Below the pieces are notes generated by a model. It worked only from the letters and a program-made list of their open reading frames with translations. It made no database searches and was not told the origin of the DNA. Position numbers and translations under genes: made by a program. From Mixophyes australis (Eukaryota > Chordata > Amphibia > Anura > Limnodynastidae), in the NCBI GenBank assembly GCA_036250195.1, contig JAVHZZ010000002.1, positions 367,910,624 through 367,974,623 of the forward strand: 64,000 bases of DNA, given 5' to 3'. Of the stretch, positions 22,609-34,287 are shown one piece after another (positions within the stretch are counted from its first letter, which is position 1; each line of letters opens with the position of its first letter).

Positions 22609-23165
22609 TCTGCCGGGAGGGAGAGGGGCACTTACTTACTAGCAACAACAAAAAATTCCCGTAGTTATCCTATAAAGGGAAGACGGACATTTGCTCACAA
22701 GTAACATATAGTTTTCCTTAGATCGACTGCATGTTGTTAAAAAACACTTTCTCTGAATATATTCTATATAGTTTCATATGAGATGCAAAACCAGATCTCC
22801 CAATGCTAAAAGATGACTCATACAGATATTATTTTGCAGGCAAACTTTCTTTGGTAAATAAACAAATCATCACAGGACACTTATGAGAATTATCGCATAT
22901 AACTGGGCAAAAGAGGATGTAAGTTTGATGCAACATCCTGGCGTAAAGCTCTGTGTGTTCTAGTGGTCCGTGAAACTATGTGGCTATTGTACATTAGATT
23001 TTTGGTGATCCATCACATCTGCAAACATATAATGGAAGTGTACATCATGCGTATATTGCTTATAGCACTTGTCTGAAATGCTTTCTGTTATATCTGTCAA
23101 TGATAAACATTGTATTTCCAACAGACAAACCATGCATGTTATTTCCTTGTGTTCAGAATACTTAC

Positions 23166-23306
23166 AAGAGTGCAGTTTGAAGAGTAGTTTCACAGTGTAG
23201 TCGTACAAATGGCTGCAGTCTAGTATGACTTGTATGAGAGGCGACAGACGGCACTGGCCAGCAGCGGTGACAGACACGGAACGGGACATGTCCAGAGATT
23301 TAAAAA
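23166..23306 (-). CDS. HIP1: HIP1 exon: C-terminal ANTH region
   Basis: The exon is 141 nt. It encodes VFKSL, DMSRSVSVTAAGQCRLSPL and IQVILDCSHLYDYTVKLLFK, then LHS with the first base of Cys. The segment DMSRSVSVTAAGQCRL separates HIP1 from HIP1R, whose equivalent reads quite differently. The acceptor is TTGTACAG and the donor GTAAGTAT. This is the strongest single piece of evidence for HIP1 identity. Confidence 0.97.
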
Positions 23307-23701
23307 CTGTACAAGAACAAATGAAAAATCAACTAACTCAACGTTATAGGAAACATGGCTGAGACGTGTTGTCTTCCTGTTATTTCCATACAACAAGTCC
23401 TCTGTCAGCACACTGAGAAGCATGGGACACAGTTATAGTAATAGTCACTTAAATAAACATACACATTGGTTCAATAAGGCTCATTTACACCAGTGTTCAC
23501 TTTCCAGAAAGAATACGTAATGTGTTTGCTATTGCCGCCCATGTAAAAAGGTCATGTATGTAGCTAAAGGATTCTGAACCTTGCGTCTTTCATTCTGCAG
23601 TATTTTCCATTCGGAACATAGAGGAAAGGTAAACAAAATATTTTGGCAATTTGATTAGGAAATCCTTAAACTATGACCTGTTGGGGGCACTTGAGGATCG
23701 A

Positions 23702-23853
23702 AGTGTGGGAGGAAACTGGAGCACCCGGAGGAAACCCACGCAAACACAGGAAGAACATACAAACTCCTCACAGATAAGGCCATGGTCGGGAATTGAACTC
23801 ATGACCCCAGTGCTGTAAGGCAGAAGTGCTAACCACTAAGCCACCATGTTGCC
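23702..23853 (-). mobile_element. SINE head fragment
   Basis: This is the minus-strand copy of the tRNA-headed SINE from its head (ending GGCAAC on the coding strand) through the GTTTCCTCCGGGTGCTCC block. The 3' third is missing. Confidence 0.85.
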
Positions 23854-25288
23854 GTAACTAACTTGCATTCCTAGAGTCCTCTTTTAAGTTGGATCCATAA
23901 TCAAGGACCACTAAATTGTTGTTAAATTAATGCTCCCATGTTCCAAAACACTTCCCCCTCCATACCCTGCCTCAGGCATTCATGTTCTCCTTATTATCAG
24001 AGACAATCTCAAGCTGGTGTTTGGTTGCTATAATAACAGCCTGATGCTTTCAATAACGTAATAACAAAGTGGAGTCACTCCAGAAGACTCCTGCTGCATC
24101 GCTGATCCGCTCCCCACCGCACCCCTCTACAGAAACTAACCAAACAAATCACATGGCTGCAAGAGCATGCAGTATTTATCCTCCATTTACAGTCCTTACA
24201 GTGCAACATAGTTTGCTCAGCTGCAGATTCTGCACCTGGGCAAAATTTGTATCTACCTCTATATTAGTCCCAATGTCTTTAGTATCTACTGAAATGTACT
24301 GAGCCTCATTTAAAGATAGGGGTAAATACAACTAGAAAATAAATCTGTCCCTTCTGTACCCTACTCCCCTGGCTTCAGTCTGAAAATCTGTCGGAGAAAC
24401 AGTTTTCCAATTTCAGCCATTCCCACACTCAGCTGATTTCAGTTAAGAAACCCCACGCGTTCCACAAATAGTGTGATGTCAGATAAGAGTTTCAGAATGC
24501 TGCTTTATTCCACTTAGAAAACATTGAGTTCTTCTGCCTGAGTACTGACACACTGTAGTTAATAGGACCTGTGGTTCAGAGGGAGTTTAATCTCTCACAA
24601 ACCTGTAAGTGGAAAAAGACTGAAACAGTTGTCTGACTTCACCCTTAAACCTATGTAAAATACTCAGTATTAGAACCAGTTTTAACCAGGACAGAATGAT
24701 CTACTACAATTTCGGAATGACTGGGCTTTCAGCAGTTAATTTGATTGGAAAATTAGTGGTTATATAAAACCAGGACCCAGGTGAAATGGGTCATGTTGGA
24801 TGGTAACTATTCATGTTGTGAGAATGATGAGAAGCTATTTGTGACACAAGTTTGGGGCTAATTTGTCATATCAGCACAGTGTTACTTCCTACACCACACT
24901 GAAATTCTGTACAGGTCAACAGAAAGGAAGTGGGTGTTTTTACTTATTATTGTCACTTCCCTAGTCTAAAATATGCTGTGAGGTGGATGCATGACTATAG
25001 GCTGTGCTTACTTTCCATTATATTTTCCCATATGCCTAATAGAGAATAGTGTCAGGCAGGAGACTTGTAACACTAAATTTTTCTGACCATAGAACCAAAG
25101 CTTTAAAGTAGCGACAGTCTGCATAACATGAGAATGAACTGGTGTAATGATTACCTCTGTGATAACAGCTATCATGCGATCAAAGTGCTGCATGCAGCAT
25201 TTTAATAGCACTATGGGAACATCTTTTCTCATTCACTTTCATGTTACCCTGATGGAGCACGTCAACAAATTAGAATGTTTGACTGTAC

Positions 25289-25735
25289 ACAAGGCTTCAT
25301 TTAGAGCAGGAAAAAATTGAGCAAATTTGCACCTTGGCAAAACCATGTAGCACTGCAAGAGGGGGATTTAAATGTGTGGACATATTTAGGGGTAGATTCA
25401 CTAAAATGTCTAAAAAAGCAAAGTTGAGATGTTGCCCACAGCTCCCAATTAGATTCTAGCTATCATATTCCAAGATGTACTAGATAAATAATCTGATTGG
25501 TTGCTATGGGCAACACCTCCACTTTTTTTACATTTTTAGAAGCTTTAGCAAATTAGAGTTGTGTACTAGCTCAACTCTAAATTGCTGTGTAAGAATATAG
25601 CTGTCCAGTATTTGTGTGCTACATGCAAAAGCAGCCAGTATTCTCCCAGCATGCAAATAAATAAATATGCATTTACACCCCCGGCATTGCAGCATGGTTT
25701 GGTCCTTTTTTGCTTTGCTTATAGCACTAAATGAG
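25289..25735. mobile_element. Composite: family-A-like element with nested family B
   Basis: The outer parts resemble the 30083 copy (GGCAAAACCATGTAGCACTG at the left; TATTTGTGTGCTACATGCAA and GCATTGCAGCATGGTTTGGT at the right), although the outermost ends are diverged. Between them, at about 25389-25555, sits a diverged family B element with GGGGTAGATTCACTAAAATG and TTGCTATGGGCAACACCTCC. This is a second instance of one family lying within the other. Confidence 0.65.
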
Positions 25736-26028
25736 GCCCATAGTAATAAGATCATTGAAATGGGTGCCACAATTCCTCGACACTGGCATACAACAAGTGA
25801 TGTCATAAACCGTATTTTTAATGCAGTAATGTCACCCTGCGATGTCACTAAGTATGTCAATATTTATAATGCCTGTGAGCACTGACAGCTTGTCTGAAGC
25901 AACCATCCAGCCACACAATAAGCCACAATGCTTTGGACACACACTGTTCCTACCAGCTGAGGCAAAATATGTAGCCATAGGTAGGTAAGAGCTAAGCAAC
26001 TTCAGAGAAGCAAGTATGATGAGTCTGA

Positions 26029-26203
26029 GGGGTATATTTACTAAACTGCAGGTTTGAAAAAGTGGAGATGTTGCCTATAGTAACCAATCAGATTCTAGCT
26101 GTCATTTTGTAGAATGTACTAAATAAATGATGACTAGAATCTGATTGGTTGCTATAGGCAACATCTCCACTTTTTCAAACACGCAGTTTAGTAAATCTGG
26201 CCC
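26029..26203. mobile_element. Palindromic TIR element (family B)
   Basis: The left end is GGGGTATATTTACTAAACTG; the right end is its inverse, terminating AGTAAATCTGGCCC. The inner blocks are AGTGGAGATGTTGCCTATAG and AATCTGATTGGTTGCTATAG. It is about 175 bp and fully fold-back. Confidence 0.87.
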
Positions 26204-26405
26204 TAAGACTCCTGCAATTCTACCTGTTGGGTGTGGGGGAGGAGGCTCCTTTAAATGTTTAGAGAAAAATGGTGTGTATAGATAAATTATTTTATCATAA
26301 ATGTATTTATTTATACGATCAATAATTGTTTGCTGTGCATTGCATCTGCTCCTCCAAATCCACAGTCCAGGCATTAAGTGGACCCGTTACCTACACAGCA
26401 TAAGC

Positions 26406-26638
26406 AGCCATTTTGTGTGCTGATTCAATATGCAGCCTTTGAATTCACTGGGAACTAGTGACATCATGGAGGAAAAGTTTGGAATGAAAGAGAATAACAG
26501 AAAGCATTACGTCTACCTGTCACCTACACACAATGGACTGAACCAATATTCATGCAGCCTATCATTTTTTTCAACATCACTAACCTCAGAGCCTAGTGAA
26601 TTGATAGGCTCAATATTGGTTCAGCACACAAAATGGCT
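26406..26638. mobile_element. TIR element, AGCCATTTTGTGTGCTGA ends
   Basis: AGCCATTTTGTGTGCTGATT at the left is mirrored by GGTTCAGCACACAAAATGGC T at the right. GAATTCACTGGGAACTAGTG and CCTAGTGAATT give an inner pairing. It is 233 bp and non-coding. Confidence 0.65.
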
Positions 26639-27774
26639 GACACTTTGTCAAGTACTGATATGAGACAAGCTACTCTGCCTTGCTCACATTCTCTTACACA
26701 AAATGGATATGCCTTGGAAAGCAGATCATTTTTTCAGTGCACTGCCCATCTAAATAAGGGAACATGCAAATGAATATGGTAATGCAAAATATGTTTTATT
26801 TATATATTCATAAGCAAAGTTCAGCAATTCAAATCTAATAAACAGTCTCACAGTACCAGGGAAATATGTTATGTGTTAATGATTTCCTTTTTTTCCCGCT
26901 TATTTAGGATAAGTATGACTACAAAATCTGAAATAAACAAAGTGCTTGAAAAAACAGAACAAAGGCATTTCTGGTGATACAACTATTACACATTAACAGA
27001 CCACAAAGGGAAACGCATTCATGTGGCCTTATAAGGAGCAAAACAGTTGTTTTCATCAGCTGGGCATCTGTGTAAGTGGGCTCTAGTGTACTCTGGTGAC
27101 GCAGGCTCTATTTTTGTAAATTTGTGGCGTATTATTTTCTTTCAGTGGAGGAGCGGTTATATGCTGTATATGGTCAGAATCCAATGAGTGTCTGTGAATC
27201 AATTTTATGGACCACAGTTCTGTGTAAAGTTATGCAATACAGCAATGTAATACCCCTGCTGATTGGGCACATCTCCCCTCATGTGCCCCTTCAGTCAGGG
27301 CCCGTGCCCACAAATACCAGATTGGAGCCGCTCACTTAGGGCAGTTTACAAACCACAAATCACAACACAAACTCTCTTTTGTCACAGCACACGCCTACTT
27401 TTGTGCAATTTCTCGGCTTTATAGGGAAAGAATGGATTTACAGGCCAAGACTTCAGTTTCTGCAGGGAAGCAAGAGTTTGCTCTTGCTGATTACAGGAAC
27501 TGGGTGGATCGGGGGCAGATTAGGTGCATGAGTGCATCTATTTTTGTACCAACATGCAAAACCATTTTCTTTTGCAGGACAAGTTTATTTCAATAAAATA
27601 AATGTGTTGAGATTACATATTTACAGGGGCTTTTCCTGCTTTGCAGGATGGTGCAGAGCCCCTTTCTCCCTCCAAAAATCTTTATTTTTCTGACATTTCT
27701 GAGGTACTAAGAATCAGAGTTCCACATATTCTTTTAATGGGATGCATTTAGCACCTTCCACTTCTCTGCGCAAA

Positions 27775-28003
27775 CAAGTAGGCGCTAGGCCAGTGTTGGC
27801 TAACCTGTGCCACTCCAGGTGTTTGTGAAACTACAAGTCCCAGCATGCTTTGCCAATATATAGCAGCTTATTGCTGAAAGGGTATGCTGGGACTTGTAGT
27901 TTCACAAACACCTGGAGTGTCACAGGTTAGCCAACATTGCGCTAGGCAAATAAGTAGGCGCTACACAAAAAAATAGGCGCTAGGCAAACAAACAGGCGCT
28001 ATT
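27775..28003. repeat. AGGCGCTAGGCAAACAA microrepeat split by a hAT-like element
   Basis: The motif AGGCGCTAGGC / AGGCGCTACAC occurs several times with short A-rich spacers (CAAACAAGTAGGCGCTAGGC before the insertion, AGTAGGCGCTACAC and ATAGGCGCTAGGCAAACAA after it). The element at 27791-27939 sits inside it. Confidence 0.6.
27791..27939. mobile_element. hAT-like fold-back element (family C)
   Basis: The left end is CAGTGTTGGCTAACCTGTG and the right end CACAGGTTAGCCAACATTG. The inner ACTACAAGTCCCAGCATGCT pairs with its inverse. A perfect 8-bp target duplication, CGCTAGGC, lies at 27783-27790 and 27940-27947. An 8-bp duplication and CAGTG-type ends are hallmarks of the hAT superfamily. It is 149 bp and non-autonomous. 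Confidence 0.88.
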
Positions 28004-28757
28004 GCACACATGAAGAAGCTTTTACTGGACACCATTCTAGCTGCTTGAACAGCTAAGTTTATGTTCTGCAACATTGACCGTTCTCTCGTGTTTCGCCTGT
28101 ACGGCAAGACCCAATGTTGCATTCCTTTTACAACGTGCCATATTAGTTGTACAAATGTGCACAACCTAATTAATAATGCACTTTCATTAAATTACTGTTT
28201 TTTTTTACAAATTAAATTAATTATTGTTAAAACAAGGCTCAATGAATAGGAAATTTTGGGACAAAATTCATAATGCAGAATTATCGTTACTAACTATATT
28301 AGTTAATAGTACACAATACGTTTGCTAAGAGAATATTAAGGAGACCCAGACAAAAGTTATACAATGACGTTGGGCACTACCTCTTTAAGAAAAATGTTTT
28401 TTTTTGGGTGCTCACAGAATTAGGAAAACTAATAAAAAATAAATAGAAAAGACCTTGATAATAGCCCTCATACATATTTAATCAGTGCTGGAAGGTTAAA
28501 AAGTAGTAAAACAACTTTTATTACAATAATTAACATGACAACCCAGAATATAAAATATTAAAAACAGTACAATACGCTGGAAACAATAAAATAGTGTTTG
28601 TAGTCAAGCAACCACTCAAACATAACAGACTGTTCATACCAACTAAAATCAAACAAGCAATAAACAGGTATAGCTGAATTACCAATAGCTCTATAACCAG
28701 TGGTGATATAAACACAACAGCTATATGTCTTTAGCCAATATACAAACAGGTCTAGGG

Positions 28758-28905
28758 CAGGCTTGGCCAATCTCTGGCTCTCTAGGTGTTGTGAAACTTC
28801 AAGCCCCAGCATGCTCTGCCAGTAGATAATCAGCCTATAGCCTACAAGGCATGCTGGGACTTGCAGTTTCACAGAACCTGGAGAGCCACAGGTTGGCCAG
28901 GTCTG
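28758..28905. mobile_element. hAT-like fold-back element (family C)
   Basis: The left end is CAGGCTTGGCCAATCTCTGG and the right end ...CAGGTTGGCCAGGTCTG. The inner part has GCCCCAGCATGCTCTGCCAG and its partner GGCATGCTGGGACTTGCAG. The flanking 8-mers GTCTAGGG and CTCTATTG are only partly alike, so the target duplication has decayed. Confidence 0.78.
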
Positions 28906-29847
28906 CTCTATTGAGAGCAGGGACAATATTTCTTCTAGCATAATTTTCACAAGTCTTTATCTAAGAAATAAAGCAGCTCGGTGTATAGAGTTCTGATACT
29001 CAGATGATGGAACTGCTTGTGTGTTAATACACGTTTCCATTGAATTACAGATTTAGACATTTGTATAAGATTCTGTGTATATCTTATCTCTCCCTGTGGC
29101 AAAAAATAAATAAAAAAAATTCCAATATGAATTCAAAACTGAAAGTGATGCCCGGAAATGTCTAATCACAGACTCTGAACCACTAAAGTGTACATCAAGC
29201 CCTCTTACGTACATAAACATGTATTATGTTATCACAGAGGTAAAACAAATGGTCTGCAAGCTATTGGATTGGAGACCATCGCTCTGGGCAGGAGTACAAT
29301 TAATCAGGTCTGCGCTATTTCTGAGGTTTAATTCTACCTCAGTAGAGTTCTACTTCTGTGAGCAACTGCAATTTCTCTCGAGTAAGTTCTATTTATGTGC
29401 AGACAATTCTATTTTCGTGGAATTGGTTCTATTACTATGACTTCATGCTCTATTTATTCAGAGAAATGTGCCCTAATCCTGGGAAGTAAACAATATACAG
29501 AGGTTCTAAATTCAACAGCTGTCTATTTTTGTGGCACAGAATCTATTTAATTTTATAGATGTTGATGTAATAATAGGAGTACAGGCAGCACCATTCTGAA
29601 GTGCTCCATAGCTGCCATCTGTACTGTGAATTACTGGAAGTAAATGTGTCATTGTACATGGCAATGTTTGCATTATATTAATCATTTCCTGGGCATAATC
29701 ACTAGTTATGTGAATTAATCATTATGAGTGTTATTACTGGGGTGCAGCGTTGATGTAATGTTTCAGTTCCCCAGCACATTGATATCAGAAGAGATTACCA
29801 ACAAATCCAAATGACATCACTTAGTCAGCGACTACCAAAGAACTGAC

Positions 29848-29909
29848 CTGTATGAAACAGATTGAGCTCCCATTCCATGTAATCAAATATCTCCACTGTA
29901 AGCTGAAAG
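29848..29909 (-). CDS. HIP1: HIP1 exon: ANTH domain
   Basis: The exon is 62 nt. Its first base completes the Phe started in the previous exon; then FQLTVEIFDYMEWELNLF follows, ending HT plus one base. The acceptor is CCCTTTCAG and the donor GTCAGT. A second CAG lies 7 nt into the exon, but only the outer site keeps the FFQLTVE reading. EWE replaces the ECE found in human HIP1. Confidence 0.93.
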
Positions 29910-32471
29910 CTGAAAGGGAATGAAAGACGAGAGATAATGAGAAGACTCTCTAAGCGGTCACTGGTCTTGTGTCAGCTGTAGTGGAACAATAAGAGCTGTG
30001 CTAACATGAACCACATTTGAATAATTTTATTGTTTAAAATAAATATATAAATAGGTAAATATTGGCACATTTTATATAACTAGGGACCTGAGTCATTAAG
30101 GAAACTAAAGCAAAAAAAGGAGTAACTTTGCACTTGGCAAAACCATGTTGCATTGTAGAGGAAGGTAAATTTAAAATGTGGGAACAGATTTATAGTTGGG
30201 GTAGGGCATGTCCTAGAGCAAATTTAAATTTTAGTGTAAAAATAAAGCTATCAAGTATTTGTGTGCTATATGAAAAAATATCAGTATATTCCTTATGTGC
30301 AAAATAATAAACTAATTTGCCCCCCTTGCATTGTAACATGGTTTGTCCAAGAGCAAAGTTACTCATTTTTTTTTTGCCTTACTTTCCTTAATGACTCAGG
30401 CCCTAGGTGTTTATTTGCTAAGAAAGTGGAAAAGAGCAAATGTGCCGTAATGAACAACAACCAATCAGCAACTAGCTTCTATTGATCTATAGATGAGATG
30501 ATAAAATCAAATGTTTGATTGGCTGTTAGGGCGCATTCACACGTTTCCACTGTGTTAGTAAATAACTCCTTGTGTGTCTTATCCACCCTGAGTAAGCCTC
30601 TCTCAGTTACTGTCAGAAAACTTCCCTCCTGGCTGGGTAATAGTGAATAACTACAGTAAGTGATACAATAGATCACTGGCTAGTTTATCCTGCTCAGTAC
30701 ACTATAATGTGGCTGTGTCTGGGAGTGGAATGAGCCAGTTTAATCAACCTAATTCCTTGATGAACAAAAAAGAGCATGGAATGTGAGATGGCTCCTGATT
30801 TCCCTGTCTGCAGAAACAGACATAAAACTATTCGGTGCACATAGGGAGATAACAAATTCAGAGCTACGCCTAGGTCATAATGTCATTTAATCGGCCTCTC
30901 TCACGGCAGAGTCATATTGTGCTAGAGAAAAAGAGGCAGCATATAATAGTAAATCTAGACTTGCTGGAAACTGGGCTCCATGTGCATATAAGATACACAT
31001 GAGAACAAGCAAAGATGAGACTGAGAGCTTTCAGTATGAAGTGGAGTTTTCCACCCAAAAACCTGACAATTATCACCCACTGTTTTCTTCCCAGGTGGAA
31101 ATATGTAGCTTAACAATCTTAGAGCTACTGGGGTTTTTTATTTCGATAAGTACTTTGCTGTCACTGTTTCGGATTTTAATCAGTTTTGCCATTATACCAC
31201 ATAGGGTCAGATTTAATTAGCGGTGAAGTGCCGCAGTAGCATCAAGCGGTGTGTTGGCGTTTGGTAACGACCTTCACTCTTTATTAGATAGAGGTGGGAG
31301 CAAAAACAGCTGACATTACCGCTCATTACCGCAATTGCTGGTAAGGAGCGCATAAACATAGCTGCAAATCTCTGTAGTTAGCTAACTAAATCGCCCCACA
31401 CTCTTGAATAGGCTAAAAAGCCCAGCAATGTCCCACACAAATAAAATACCTCTGAATCCAAGTACTCTCCCCAAGGAAGTGAAACAAAGTTACTCGCACA
31501 TATGGTAAGTTAACGGGCCTGACGCATCAAGGCACGTATCTGCTTACTTTGAGCGCATCAAACGCAAAATCAATCTGTGCATGACTGGAAGCAGCAGATA
31601 TGGCCGTGAACACAGGCCTTCACGTGTGGCAGCACACGCAAAGGACACTTACTACAGTGTACGTGTTCGAGGAGTGACTTTGGCAGGGAAAGAGCGTGTT
31701 GAAAGTAGAGTAGGAGCTAGCCAAACTCGAGCGCTACGGCCGTGGAAGTAACCTTGTTCTTCTGACGTATCCCTTGCACCAGCTCTGGATCTGGTTCAAG
31801 TTCAGCTGGCAGGTCGTGCGGCATTACAGACGCCTAACCTGTTGGCTCTATACAGTGATTAAAAAAGAATTTAATAAAAAAAATAAAAAGGTGGGGCCCC
31901 CCCTCCCTAATGATATTAACCCTTGTGCTGCCAGCCTAGTGCAGGCTGTCGCAAAACCGAGGGAAAAAGCGCGGGGTCCCACAGGATACTGCAGGCGCTG
32001 ACAGGTACATATGTACCTACAGTGTCCTGTGTAGTAGAGTACAACAGCCCTGCAACCAAATTCAACAGGGCACGAATCTTGATGAATTCGGAAGCACACA
32101 AAATCTGGATACGTGTGTATAATACCTGAGCACTCAGAATGTACGCCTTGATGATTAAGACCCGACATGTTTAATTTTATCACAATGGTACAACAAAGGG
32201 AACACATTATGGTTTCTCCATTAAGATGGTTGTATCCACTAATCTAAGTATATATCAATATTCAGCAACCACCTCACTGTGCTTTCCACTTTTATAATTA
32301 TGGATATTTTTATTTAAGTTTATAGAGCAGAGAGCAGTTTTATATGACTCAAAAGAACCCTGAAGGGCATTATGATCTTATATTGTGCCAGAGGAATGGC
32401 CTGTTCCTTATAGGTAGCAAGTTTTATATTAAGCAATATGTAAATGAAGTCAGTAAAGAACAAAACCTTAC
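29910..32471 (-). other. HIP1 intron with diverged family A element
   Basis: The intron is 2562 bp and contains the element at 30083-30402. Positions 31200-31560 have short GC-richer pieces (GGGTCAGATTTAATTAGCGG; GGGCCTGACGCATCAAGG) that look like single ends of other TIR elements. The rest is unassigned. Confidence 0.6.
30083..30402. mobile_element. Diverged family A element (320 bp)
   Basis: The ends are GGGACCTGAGTCATTAAGG and CCTTAATGACTCAGGCC. CTA lies at 30080-30082 and 30403-30405. The inner blocks CAAAACCATGTTGCATTG and CATTGTAACATGGTTTG face each other. Both ends carry GAGTCATTA where the 333-bp copies carry GATTCATTA. Confidence 0.8.
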
Positions 32472-32548
32472 AAGTTGTTGACATCGTTCTCTCCAGCCTC
32501 ATCCAGCTGTCTGTCAGTCATCTGCAGGTTGCCAGGGAAACGAGGATT
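32472..32548 (-). CDS. HIP1: HIP1 exon: ANTH domain
   Basis: The exon is 77 nt (25 codons + 2). It encodes NPRFPGNLQMTDRQLDEAG then ENDVNN, and ends with the first two bases of a Phe codon. The acceptor is CTACACCCAG and the donor GTAAGG. It agrees with human HIP1 except for small substitutions such as S to T in QMTDRQ. Confidence 0.95.
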
Positions 32549-32981
32549 CTGGGTGTAGACAATACAATTGTGTTATAAGACTGCGACTAAATAACAGAGG
32601 AAGTGCATTGAATGACACTATACAGTAATAAAGCAGAAAGCTATAAAGGATATGTCATTAAATGCAAAACACTATTAGGGTTTTTATTATTTTCAAATCA
32701 CCCCACACCCCCTTCCATAGCTACAAGTGCTGCTTAGATAGACTCCATAGTTCAGTGTGTTTAACATTACCTGAAGTCAGCAAAATAAAGAAATGGGATG
32801 TGAGCAACTGTAGAGTGGTCAGGGGATTAATTAAAAAAACAAACAAAAAAAAAACTATGGATTGTTAAACATTTATTTATGTAAAAGGAAAAACGTGTCC
32901 ACAATGAATGGTTCTTCCACTAAAATGTAAAAATAAACAATATATACATAAAATATATATACCTCTAGGTATGGTTTAGCC

Positions 32982-33167
32982 CAGTGGTTCCCAAACTGTG
33001 CACCTAGGCTCCCTGAGGTGCCTCGGCAATCTCACAGGGGTGCTCAGTCAGAGCCTGTGGTAAGCAAGGCGGGGGACTACTTGGTAATTATTTTGGCTTA
33101 GGGATGCCTTGAAAAAAATTATGGAGACCTAATGGTGCCTTGAACTGAAAAAGTTTGGGATCCACTG
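32982..33167. mobile_element. hAT-like MITE with 8-bp target duplication
   Basis: The left end is CAGTGGTTCCCAAACTGTG and the right end AGTTTGGGATCCACTG, the widespread CAGTGGTTCCCAAAC hAT terminus. GTTTAGCC lies on both sides (32974-32981 and 33168-33175), a perfect 8-bp duplication. It is 186 bp with no coding capacity. Confidence 0.88.
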
Positions 33168-33341
33168 GTTTAGCCAATTCTCTTAATTTGCATTAAGGAA
33201 CAGGGTGAAAAATTGTACTTCCACCTGCACCTTGCTTCAGCACTACAAGATGAGGCATTTCAAGTGATGGTGGTAGAGTTATTTTTACCCTTCTGTGGAG
33301 TAACCCCTGAAATGTGCCCACCGCCTACAGACAGTGAAGAC

Positions 33342-33435
33342 AGCCATTTTGTGGGCTGAGCCAACAATTATCAGAATGCGGCCTAATAGGTCACTAGTAA
33401 CCTTTGGTCACATTGGTCCAGACAACAAAATGGCT
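33342..33435. mobile_element. Short TIR element, AGCCATTTTGTGGGCTGA ends
   Basis: AGCCATTTTGTGGGCTGAGC at the left mirrors GTCCAGACAACAAAATGGCT at the right. The ends match the element at 26406-26638, so it is a shorter relative or a deletion derivative. Confidence 0.6.
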
Positions 33436-33496
33436 ACCCCCCTATGTGTATCTGACAGACTTGCTTCAGGATCGGATCAATAGGCAATTTTCTCAC

Positions 33497-33577
33497 TTTT
33501 ATGTGGAAATCCATTTTGGTGTTCAGCAACTTCAAGTAGATGCTGCATAGCTGGCCGTAGCCATCACTAAGATGTCC
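33497..33577 (-). CDS. HIP1: HIP1 exon: ANTH domain
   Basis: The exon is 81 nt, in phase 0 at both ends. It encodes GHLSDGYGQLCSIYLKLL followed by NTKMDFHIK, between the acceptor TTTTACAG and the donor GTGAGA. It is part of the ANTH helical bundle and close to human HIP1 (GHLSEGYGQLCSIYLKLL). Confidence 0.95.
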
Positions 33578-34021
33578 CTGTAAAACATAATCACAGGATC
33601 AGACGGAGACAAGAACAGATAACTATATTAGGTTATGTACACATGGGTGTTATCAGCAAGCACTGAGCAATCTTTCCTTAGGGATCATTAATCTCTATGA
33701 AAAGCCTCCTGTCAGTAGCGATGAGTGTTGAATGCGATTACAGGGTAAAGCGCGTTTCTTGTGTTTCAGCCCATGCAGCATTCAGCACTGCTGCCCTTAT
33801 GAACAACAGATACATGATCCTATGGCAGTATTGTCAATTGAGCTTTCCCCACTTCTCCAGAATAAGCTGTTAATGTTGAAGAGCTACAATTATACTTCTC
33901 TGCTAGACTTATTTATTTTACAGTCTGGAGCAGAATGGCTTTAATGAAGGAAAAGATTAAGGGTAATTGTGGCTTCCTGTCAAGTTCTATTGTAATAAAG
34001 GAGGATGCACTACATTAACAT

Positions 34022-34287
34022 AGAAATCATAATTGCCAACTCTCCCGGAATGTCAGGGAGACTCCCGAAATCCGGGTCGGTCTCCTGGACAAGCAGGCAA
34101 GTCTCCCACATCCCGCAATTCCCTGGCCAAAATGATGCGATTTGCGGTGAATCGCATCATTTTGGCCCTCCCCCCGGCATCAAAACATAATTTTCGTTGC
34201 GGGGGGCGGGGCCAAAATGACGCGATTCACTGCACCCACCCCTCCCGCCCCTCTCCCGGATTGCACTGCCTGAAAGTAGGTTAAGAA
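34022..34287. repeat. GC-rich interspersed repeat with hairpin
   Basis: The repeat starts near AATTGCCAACTCTCCCGGAA and ends near CTCTCCCGGATTGCACTGCC. Inside, GGCCAAAATGATGCGATT (34125-34142) and its exact inverse (34150-34167) flank a 7-nt loop. A third, direct copy with one change begins near 34210. It is GC-rich compared with its surroundings. The family is unknown to me. Confidence 0.6.

Larger units (their letters stand above)
20701..23165 (-). other. HIP1 intron with TIR element and minisatellite
   Basis: The intron is 2465 bp. It holds the family A element (21383-21715) and the 45-bp minisatellite (22294-22608). The remaining sequence is unassigned. Confidence 0.75.
23307..29847 (-). 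other. Largest complete HIP1 intron seen (6.5 kb)
   Basis: The intron is 6541 bp. Recognised contents are a SINE (23702-23853), a composite TIR region (25289-25735), family B at 26029-26203, a TIR element at 26406-26638, and hAT-like elements at 27791-27939 and 28758-28905. Stretches 23854-25288, 26639-27774 and 28906-29847 show no gene or family repeat that I can name. Confidence 0.75.
32549..33496 (-). other. HIP1 intron with two small DNA elements
   Basis: The intron is 948 bp. It holds the hAT-like element at 32982-33167 and a short TIR element at 33342-33435. The A runs near 32830 are simple sequence. Confidence 0.7.

Noticed and set aside
22166..22642. 158-codon plus-strand frame with IVQLSQPVHRTPT repeats
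   Set aside because: It is produced by the 45-bp minisatellite; similar long frames occur on the minus strand, and it lies in an intron.
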